Source of the DNA: Erinaceus europaeus
Taxonomy: Eukaryota; Chordata; Mammalia; Eulipotyphla; Erinaceidae
Assembly: GCF_950295315.1 (NCBI RefSeq)
Contig: NC_080172.1
Coordinates: 81,115,118-81,179,117, forward strand
Reading direction: 5' to 3'
Length of the DNA stretch: 64,000 bases
Both the position numbers and the translations under genes were made by a program. The notes beneath the pieces are model-generated. The model worked only from the letters and a program-made list of their open reading frames with translations, was not told where the DNA came from and made no database searches. Positions 55,890 to 64,000 of this stretch are shown here, piece after piece (within the stretch, counting starts at the first letter, position 1; each line of letters begins with the position of its first letter).

Positions 55890-56560
55890 ATGAGGAAAGC
55901 TGAGAATTTCTAAAACACAAACCCACAAAAAGAATTTACAGGTAATATTAAAACAGAAGAACTCCAGGAGATTATAGATTTTTTTTTCCACTCAGCACAG
56001 TACTTAACTGCACTTTCATCTTCACACAGACTATTTAAAAGAGTTGTAAGGAGTGTGGGATGGGGTTGGGAGGGACAGATGCCCTTCAGAAACCAGGACC
56101 CTGGAGGGCTTCCCCAGTTCAGGAGAGGGAGTGTCAAGCAAGCCAAGCAATGAGTTTCCCACTGCACTCCCAACCACATTCTGAGGCCCAGAGGTGGCTT
56201 ACCTCCTGTGGAGAAAAATAACCCTCTGGGAAGATTCTAGGACTAAATTTCCCAGAGAGAACACCTTTTGTCAGAACACACAAGGTGGAAACCTGTGACT
56301 TTGCTTGGCTGCATCTGAACCACAAATAGCCCCTAGCAACTCACAGGCTGATTGATCTGCCCACTGAAACAACCAAGCAGCCTACCTTTCAACTTAGACC
56401 TCACAGTTGCAGCTAGAACTAGAAAAATAGTTACTTTGGGAATGGGGGAAATCTCACCAGACCAACAGCCTCCCCAAATGTGAGCTTATACATGTTCTGT
56501 TAGTTAGTTTCTTCTCTGGCTCTCAGTGTATAATCTGTTTGCTATGGCTGGCTGCTTTTT
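55890..56560. other. Less AT-rich stretch, possibly L1 5' sequence
   Basis: Non-coding, less AT-rich than its neighbours, and followed directly by a plus-strand L1 ORF2 fragment. It could be the 5'UTR/ORF1 part of that old L1. No ORF1 motif was seen, so this is inference from position. Confidence 0.3.
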
Positions 56561-56565
56561 TGTTT

Positions 56566-56597
<32 letters not shown>

Positions 56598-56598
56598 T
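56566..56598. repeat. (TTTC)n microsatellite
   Basis: About eight TTTC units, then poly(T). Confidence 0.93.
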
Positions 56599-56822
56599 TT
56601 TTTTTTTTGGTGGGGAATAGGGATGGGGCCATATATGTTAAGGAATTAGAAGAAGAACAAAGAAAACCTGAAGCAATCAGAAGGACTGAAATGGCTAATA
56701 TTAAGGCAGAAATAAATAACATAAAAAATAAGTGAACTACACAAAAGATCAATGAAGCTAAATATGGTTCTTCAAAAGAGTTCTTCCAAATTGACAAACC
56801 CTTAGCCAGACTCATTTTTAAA

Positions 56823-56826
<4 letters not shown>

Positions 56827-56880
<54 letters not shown>
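56827..56880. repeat. (TG)n microsatellite in L1
   Basis: About 27 TG units. Confidence 0.97.
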
Positions 56881-56881
<1 letters not shown>

Positions 56882-57305
56882 GGGGTTGGGGGATAAGACT
56901 CAATTAATTAGGATTGTAAATAAGTAAGATATCACATCAAACACCACAGAAATCTCAGGTATCATGTAAGGCTTCTATAAATAGCTATATGCCACCAAAC
57001 TAGAGAACCCTGAAGAATGGACAAGTTTCTAGAAACATAAAACTTTCCAACACAGAACCAAGAGGAACTAGAAAACTTTAATAGGCCAATCACAGCCAAA
57101 GCAATTGAAACAGTTTTCAAAAACCTTGCCAACAATAAAAGTCCTCAACCAGATGGTTTTACAAATGAATTCTACAAAACCTTCAAGGAAGACTTAATAC
57201 TTAAACTTTTTAGGGTCTTCTAAAATATTGTAGACACACGGATATTCCCATGCACCTTCTATGAAGCCAACATTTCCCTGAAACCAAAAGCAGATTGGGA
57301 CATTC

Positions 57306-57330
57306 ATACACACACACACACACACACAAA
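57306..57330. repeat. (CA)n microsatellite in L1
   Basis: About 12 CA units followed by poly(A). Confidence 0.9.
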
Positions 57331-58111
57331 AAAAAAACAACTTCATATTACTGTCTCTGATGAACATAGTAAAATATTGAAGAAAATTCTGTCAACTTAT
57401 ATTGCAGTATATTTAAAAAGATTGTACATCATAAGCAAGTGGGATTTATCCAAGGGATGCAAGGCTGGTTCAATATATGTAAATATGTCACAGTGATCCA
57501 CCAGGTCAATAAAAGAAAAAACAAAAACCACACAATTATCTCAATAGATGCATAGAAAACCTTTGACATAATCCAACATCCTTTCATGATCAAAACACTA
57601 CAAATATTGGGAATAGGTGGAAAATTCCTTAACCCAGTGGAGTCTATATATAGCAAACCTACCACTAACATACTCAATGATAAGAATCTGGAAGCATTCC
57701 CACTTTACAGGTACTAGACAGGGCTGTCTGCTATCTTCACTATTACTTAATATAATGTTGGAAGTTGTTGCTATAGCAACTAGGCAAAATAAAGGAATTA
57801 AAGAGATACAGATTAAAAGAGAAGAAGTCAAACTGTCACTATTTGCAGATAATTTGATAGTATACACACAAAAACCCAAAGAATCCATCAGGAATTTCCT
57901 GGAAATTATCAGGCAGTATAGTAAGGTGTCTGGCTACCAAATTAACATACAAAAGTAGAAGTCATTCCTCTATATAAGCACTAAGTCAGAAAGAAGAAAT
58001 CAAAAAAATAAATCCCATTTACTATAGCAAAGAAACCAATAAAACATCTAAGAAGAAACATAAAAGAAGAAGTGAAAGAATTCTATACTGAAAGTTATGA
58101 GCCACTACTCG

Positions 58112-58405
58112 TGCACACACTATAGTGCACAAAGACTGGGGTTCAAGCCTCTGCTCCCCACCTGTAGAGGGAACCTTCATGAGTGGTGAAATAGAACTGC
58201 AGGTGTCTCTCCTTCTCCTTCTCCTTCTCCTTCTCCTTCTCCTTCTCCTTCTCCTTCTCCTTCTCCTTCTCTTTCTCCTCCTCCTCCTCCTCCTCCCCCT
58301 CCTCCTCCTCCTTCCTCCTCCTCTTTATTCATCTCCCTCCACCCCACTGAATTTCTCTCTTTCTCTATCCAATAATAAAGTAATATATTAAAAAATAAAT
58401 CTTAA
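58112..58405 (+). mobile_element. tRNA-derived SINE with expanded hexamer tract
   Basis: A gtgcacaaagactggggttcaagcc box-B side and gagtggtgaaatagaactgcaggtgtctc body. The pyrimidine tract is then expanded to (CTTCTC)n and (CTC)n over about 120 bp, followed by ctctatccaataataaagt and an A-rich tail. Confidence 0.88.
58211..58326. repeat. (CTTCTC)n/(CTC)n array
   Basis: Pure pyrimidine strand with about ten hexamers followed by trinucleotides. Confidence 0.95.
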
Positions 58406-58439
58406 ATAAGAAAATATTATTGGGTGAAAGAGAAGGTTT

Positions 58440-59795
58440 TTAATTTCTTTCTTTTTTTAATTATATGATTTTTTAAGAAAGTATTAATTAACAAAACCGT
58501 AGGGTAGGAGGGGTGCAATTCCACACAGTTCCCACCACCATATCTCACCGCCTCCCCTGATAGCTTTCCATTCTCTGTCCCTCTGGGAGCATGGACCCAG
58601 GGTCATTGTGGGTTGCAGAAGGTGAAAGGTCTGGCTTCTGTAATTGCTTCCCCGCTGAACATGGACGTTGACAGGTCGGTCCATACTCCCAGTCTGCCTC
58701 TCTCTTTCTCTAGTAGGGTGGGTCTTTGGGGAAGCGGAGCTCCAGGACACATTGGTGGGGTCTTCAATCCAGGGAAGCGTGGCTGGCATCCTGATGACAT
58801 CTGAAACCTGGTGACTGAAAAGAGAGTTAACATACGAAGCCAAACAAGTTGTTGAGCAATCATGGATCCCAAGCTTGGAATAGTGGAGAGGAAGTGTTAG
58901 GGAGATACTCACTGCAAACCCTAGTGTACTTCTGCTTTCAGGTATATATTTTGCAGTAGTTTACTGATACGTGTGAACATATGCTCTCTCTCACAGAAAC
59001 TGGTGTATATCTAGGTTATGGGACTTTGTTAGAAAGTGAACCATCTTAGATGGAATTAGAGTATACTATGAAAGGAAAGTTCTCACCCGAGTAATGAAGC
59101 TGAAGAGTTGTCATTCCACAAGTGAAGTCTCTGGACACAGTCTGAAGTGAAGCATGTTGAGGTGGCAATCGTCGCGTTGATTAGGTTGTGATCGGCAGAT
59201 GCAATATTATTTGATATGGATTGGGAGAGGCATACGGGAAAGTGGGCCCTATACAAAGGTTCCAGGACTGCGGGAAGTGGAGGCTCTATAGTGGAGATGT
59301 GAGGTTCCTGCTGTCTTAGGGTTCCAAAAGACAATCGATAGTTAATGTTATCATCACATTATTTGGTAATTGGGTTAACTTTGAAAAGTCCTTTTGTTAG
59401 GGTTTGCTGTACAGTACCCAGTATCTTGTATATAGCTGTGCTATTGGTTGCTTCTGATCTACTTGGTCTAGGCTTTTGAGAGAGTCTGCATATCAATTAA
59501 ACTGCATATATGGAGAAAAGACTCAGTTTGTGTTTTGAAAAACTTCGAGACATACAATTAATTTTCCCCCTCTCGTATTAATTGACTAGTGATGTATATG
59601 AGTACATTTTACTAAGAGTGTACATAAAAACCATTCCCACCACCAAAAGACTGTGACCCATCCCTCCCATCCACTCCCAACCCTCACTGTCCCAGGAAGC
59701 TGCATGTCTACCCCTCACCTCAAGGTTATTACTTTAGTGCCCTACTTACAATTTGGTCAGGTCCTGCTTTTAGTTTCCCTTTCAGATCTTCTTCA
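58440..59795 (-). mobile_element. L1 3'UTR, minus strand
   Basis: The T-rich left edge is the reverse of a poly(A) tail. Non-coding sequence then runs up to the ORF2 stop. The distal 480 bp (58480-58900) matches the 3'UTR copies at 23990 and, in reverse, 52560. The proximal part (59600-59790) matches 20240-20400 and 25350-25480. A 3'UTR of about 1.35 kb is long for a mammalian L1. Confidence 0.82.
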
Positions 59796-62700
59796 TCAAC
59801 TTCTGTTGATGAGTGGGACCATCCCATACTCATCTTTATCTTTATGACTTAGCTCAATTAACATAATACCTTCTAGCTCTGTCCAAGATGGGTCAGAGAA
59901 GGTGGGTTCATTGTTCTTGATAGCTGCATAGTATTCCATTGTGTATATATACCACAGCTTTCTCAGCCACTCATCTGTTGTTGGGCACCTGGGCTGCTTC
60001 CAGGTTTTAGCTATTATGAATTGTGCTGCTATGAACATAAGAGTACACACCTCTTTTTGGTTGGGTGTTTGGAGTCCTTGGGGTATAACCCCAGGAGAGG
60101 AATTACTGGATCATATGGAAGGTCCATGTCTAGCCTTCTGAGAGTTTTACAGACAGCTATCCACAGAGGCTTTACCAATTTACATTCCCACCAGCACTGT
60201 AAAAGGGTTCCTCTGTCCCCACAACCTCTCCAGCATTTGTTGCTGCTGTCCTTTTTGATGTATGCCATTCTTACAGGAGTGAGGTGGTATCTTAGTGTTG
60301 TCTTAATTTGCATTTCTCTGACAATCAGTGACTTAGAACAGTTTTTCATATGTTTGTTAGCCTTTTGGATCTCCTCTGAGGTGAATGTTAAGTTCATATC
60401 CTCTGCCCATTTTTGGATGGGGTCATTTGCTTTTTTGGTGCTAAGTTTGCTGAGCTCTTTATAAATTTTGGTGATTAGTTTCTTGTCTGATGTATGGCAT
60501 GTGAAGATCTTCTCCCATTCTGTGAGGGGTCTCTTTGTTTGTTTAATAGTTTCTTTGGATGTGCAGAAGCTTTTCAATTTGATGTAGTCCCATTGGTTTG
60601 TTTCTGCTTTAGTCTTCCTTGCAATTGGGTTTGATTCATCAAAGATGTCCTTGAGGTGTAGGTGGGAAACTGTTTTACCAATGTTTTCCTCTAAGTATTT
60701 GATTGTTTCTGGTCGGACATCTAGGTCTTTGATCCATTTGGAGTTGATTTTTGTTTTTGGTGAGATAAAGTGGTTCAATTTCATTCTTCTGCATGTTTCA
60801 ACCCAGTTTTCCCAGCACCATTTATTGAAGAGAGCCTCCTTCTTCCATTTAATGCTTTGGGCCCCCTTATCAAAGATTAGATGTCCATAGATGTGGGGAT
60901 TTATTTCTGGGCTTTCAATTCTGTTCCACTGTTCTTGTGCCTATTTTTGTTCCAGTACCATACTGTTTTGATGATGATGGCTTTGTAATATAGTTTAAGG
61001 TCTGGGAGTGTGATGACTCCATTTCTGTTTCTTTTCCTTAAGATGGTTTTGGCAATTCTAGGTGTTTTCAGGTTCCAAATAAATGATTGTAGTGTTTGTT
61101 CTATTCTCTTAAAGAAACTTGGTGGAACTTTGATGGGTATTGCATTAAACTTGTATATGGCTCTGGGGAGAATATTCATTTTGATGATATTTATTCTTCC
61201 AATCCATGAACATGGGATATCTTTCCATTTCTTGGTATCAGTTTCTATTTCCTTGAGTAGCAACGGATAGTTTTCAGTATATAAGTCTTTCACTTCTTTG
61301 GTCAACTTTATACCTAAGTATTTGATTGATTTTGCTGAAACAGTAAATAGGAGTAATTTCTGGATGTCTTCTTCTTCAAATTTAGTGTTTGCACAAAGAA
61401 TTGCCACTGATTTTTGTACATTGATTTTGTAGCCTGATACCTTGCTATATTGCCTAATAACTTCCAGTAGTTTTCTGCTGGATTCTTTAGGTTTTTTTAT
61501 GTATACTATCATATCATCTGCAAATAGTGAGAGCTTGACTTCTTCCCTTCCAATCTGTATTCCTTTGATTTCTTTCTCTTGCCTGATTGCTATGGCAAGA
61601 ACTTCCAATACTATGTTGAAGAGTAATGGTGACAATGGACAACCCTGTCTAGTCCCCAATCTGCGGGGGAATGCTTTCAGCTTCTGTCCATTGAGTATGA
61701 TGTTGGCTGTAGGTTTGCTATCTATAGACTCCACTATCTTGAGGAATTTCACATCTATTCCCATTTTTTGTAGAGTTAGAGCATGAATGGATGTTGGATT
61801 TTGTCAAAGGCTTTCTCTGCATCTATTGAGATAATCATGTGGTTTTTGGCTTTGCTTTTATTGATGTGATGAATGACATTGATTGACTTATGGATGTTGA
61901 ACCAGCCTTGCATTCCTGGGATGAATCCTACTTGGTCATGATGAACAATCTTTTTGATATGTTGCTGTATCCAGTTGGCCAAGATCTTGTTTAATATTTT
62001 GCCACCCATGTTCATCAGAGATATTGGTCTGTAGTTTTCCTTTTTTGTTCTGTCCCTATCAGCTTTTGGTATCAGGGTGATGTTGGCTTCATAGAAGGTA
62101 GAAGGGAGTATTCCTGTTTCTTCAATCTTATGGAAAAGCTTAAGAAGTATGGGTACTTACTGTTTCCTGAAAGTTTCGTAGAATTCGATTGTGAAGCCAT
62201 CTGGTCCACGATTTTTGTTGTTGGGGAGGGTCTTAATAACAGTTTCAATTTCTTTGTCTGTGATTGGTGCATTTAGATTTTGTAGTTCTTCTTGGTTCAG
62301 TTTTGGAAGGGCATATGCTTCTAGGAATTGTTCCATTTCTTCCAGATTCTCTAGCTTGGGGGCATATAGTTCTTCATAGAAGTTTCGCAGGATTCTCTGG
62401 ATTTCTGTGGTGTCAGTTGTGATATCTCCTCCATAGTTTACAATTCTATTAATTTGAGTCTTCTCTCTTTTTTGTTTGGTGAGTCTGGCTAGGGGGTTGT
62501 CAATTTTGTTTAATCTTTCAAAGAACCAACATTTGGCTTCATTGATCTTTTGTATGGTTCTTTTATTTTCGATGTTGTTTATTTCTGCTTTAACTTTAGT
62601 GATTTATGTCCTTCTGGTTGCTTTAGGGTATCTTTGTTCCTCTTCCTCTAAGTCCCTGAGGTGTGCAGTAAGGTCGTTCATTTGAGCTTCTTCTTGGTGT

Positions 62701-63616
62701 TTAATAAGTGATTGTATGTCTATAAGTTTCCCTCTCAGTACTACTTTAGCTGTGTCCCAAATATCTTGATAGGTTGTGTCTTCATTTTCATTTGTTTCCA
62801 GGAACATTTGAATTTCCTGCTTGTGTGAATCTCTGACCCAGTAGTTCTTAAGGAGTATGCTGTTTAGTTTCCAAATTCTGTGACTTCTAATAATTGTCTG
62901 TCTGTTGTTAAATGTTAGTTTTACTCCACTGTGGTCTGAGAAGATACTAGGAATAATTTCAATGTTCTTGAATTTATTGATGCTGGCTTTGTGGCCTAAC
63001 ATGTGGTCTATCCTTGAGTATGTGTTATGTGGATTTGAAAAGAAGGTGCATTCCTGTTTTTGGGGATGAAGGACTCTGAAATGTCCAAGAGGTCTAGTCT
63101 GTCAATCTCTTCATTCAATTCTCTTGTGTCTTTGTTGATTCTCTGCTTTGTTGATCTGTCTAATTGTGAGAGTGGGGTATTGAAGTCTCCCACTATTATT
63201 GTATTACTATTGATGTGTTTTTGAAATTCTTTCAGTAAGTGATTGACGTATTTAGATGGTCCCTCATTGGATGCATAGATGTTAATGATTGTTAAGTCTT
63301 CTTTGCTGATTCATCCTCTAATCATTATGTAATGTCCTTGCCTATGTTTTATTACTTTATTTATTTTAAAATCTATCCTGTCTGAGGTGAGAATGGCTGT
63401 TCCTGCCCTTTTTTGTGGTCCGTTAGCCTGTATGATAGTTTTCCATCCTTTCACTTTAAGTCTGTGTTTATCTTGTTGTGACACATGGGATTCTTGCAAG
63501 TAGCATATGGTTGGGTTATGTTTTCTGATCCATCCCCCTACCCTTTGCCTTTTGATGGGTGAGTTTAAGCCATTGACATTTATTGATATTATGGATTTAA
63601 TGTATTGTAGTGTCAT
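59796..63616 (-). pseudogene. L1 ORF2 (endonuclease/reverse transcriptase), broken
   Basis: Starts at ATG 63616 and is read leftwards. The endonuclease has N-V-N-G-L-N-S-P, L-Q-E-S-H, G-D-F-N (about 63185) and S-D-H-S-G; the RT has [15 protein letters not shown] and an intact L-F-A-D-D (about 61515). The C-terminal Cys-rich region reads C-W-R-G-C...L-L-Q-C-W-W-E-C, with Q where a His is usual. It would make L1 target-primed reverse transcription possible, but it is dead: stops at 63311-63313 (TGA), 62604-62606 and 62157-62159 (TAA), and frameshifts near 63060, 61765-61776, 60790-60900 and 60030-60050. Total length is about 1270 codons, as expected for full-length ORF2. Confidence 0.95.
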
Positions 63617-63683
63617 TGTTCAAAAAACTATTTTTTTTGTTGTTTGCACTGATATATTGCCAGTATTGTAGTGATGTTCTTGT

Positions 63684-64000
63684 TTATAAGAGGTCTTTTA
63701 GAACCTCTTTCAGGGCTGGTTTGGTGATGATTGCCTCCTTTAACTGTTGTTTGTCTAAGAAGGTTTTGATCCCTCCATCTAGTTTGAATGAAAGTCTAGC
63801 AGGATATATTATCCTTGGTTGATACCCTTTTTCATTCAGAGCTCCATAGATATCTTGCCATTCTCTTTTGGCTTTTAGACTTTGAGTGGAGAAGTCTGCA
63901 GATAATCTTATGGGTTTTCCCTTGTATGTGACTTTTTGTTTCTCTCTTGCAGCTTTAGGATCTTTTCTTTATCCTTACTTCTTCTCATTGTGACTATGAT
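63684..64000 (-). pseudogene. L1 ORF1 C-terminus, partial
   Basis: Minus strand, stop TAA at 63684-63686, 67 bp before the ORF2 ATG, the normal L1 spacing. Reading back: K-P-A-L-K-E-V-L-K-D-L-L at the end, Y-P-A-R-L-S-F, A-K-R-E-W-Q-D-I-Y and K-G-K-P-I-R-L-S-A-D-F, the C-terminal domain of the ORF1 RNA-binding chaperone. Upstream of about 63950 the frame changes (K-D-K-E-K-I-L-K continues one frame over), so a 1-nt indel breaks it. The coiled coil and RRM lie beyond the window. Confidence 0.88.

Larger units (their letters stand above)
56636..58110 (+). mobile_element. L1 ORF2 fragment (linker and RT), plus strand
   Basis: Colinear with the minus-strand L1 at 61400-62620: gaagcaatcagaaggactga, aagatcaatgaagctaaata, tcaaccagatggttttacaa, gtgggatttatccaagggatgcaa, the Q-G-C-L-L segment and L-F-A-D-N at 57840-57850. 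The catalytic F-A-D-D reads F-A-D-N, and many stops and frameshifts are present. Two microsatellites (56827-56880 and 57306-57330) have expanded inside. Ends at the SINE at 58112. Confidence 0.9.

Noticed and set aside
58125..58391. Leucine-rich 88-codon frame suggesting a membrane protein
   Set aside because: It is the translation of the expanded pyrimidine array in a SINE.

Overview
The window is nuclear DNA of a placental mammal. Ancient mammal-wide MIR SINEs, several generations of L1, a U6 snRNA retropseudogene, 5S rRNA-derived inserts and gammaretrovirus-like endogenous retroviral DNA all point there. More than twenty copies of one tRNA-derived SINE (A/B boxes, a 'gtgaagcaggtctgcaggtgtct' type body, a pyrimidine tract, a (caa)n-rich tail) and a GC-rich 3' end of an Ingi-related (Vingi-like) LINE suggest a hedgehog (Erinaceidae). 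That is recognition from memory, not a database match.

No complete host protein-coding gene is visible. The layout is: 1-4830, the 3' half of a gammaretrovirus-like endogenous provirus (RT connection, RNase H, integrase, env, 3' LTR), running off the left edge. 4831-5980, an L1 5'-end-like block on the minus strand abutting the LTR. 6000-23000, AT-rich intronic or intergenic DNA with tRNA-SINEs, MIRs, L1 pieces and microsatellites. 23350-26720, a U6 retropseudogene followed by a cluster of L1 3'UTR copies, one with an inversion and a 17-bp target-site duplication (TSD). 27000-43500, a mosaic of SINEs, L1 3' ends, a solo LTR that splits a SINE, a Vingi-like 3' end, a 5S rRNA fragment with a perfect TSD, and a second solo LTR with a GC-rich core. 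43500-56000, mostly unassigned AT-rich DNA with scattered SINEs. 56600-64000, a plus-strand L1 ORF2 fragment and then a long minus-strand L1 (3'UTR, ORF2, end of ORF1) leaving the window on the right.

The only host coding hints are two tiny segments (10541-10581 and 32033-32072) flanked by good splice signals with compatible reading phase on the plus strand. If real, most of the window is intronic sequence of an unidentified gene.

The recognisable coding sequences are retroelement genes, all broken in at least one place. The provirus has a frameshift in pol and another inside the env transmembrane subunit; the minus-strand L1 ORF2 has three in-frame stops and at least four frameshifts. The features most worth checking are the two 5S rRNA 5' fragments ending at the same nucleotide with TSDs, the Vingi-like 3' end, the stem-loop 3' module of the long SINE subfamily, the long env reading frame, and the paired candidate micro-exons.
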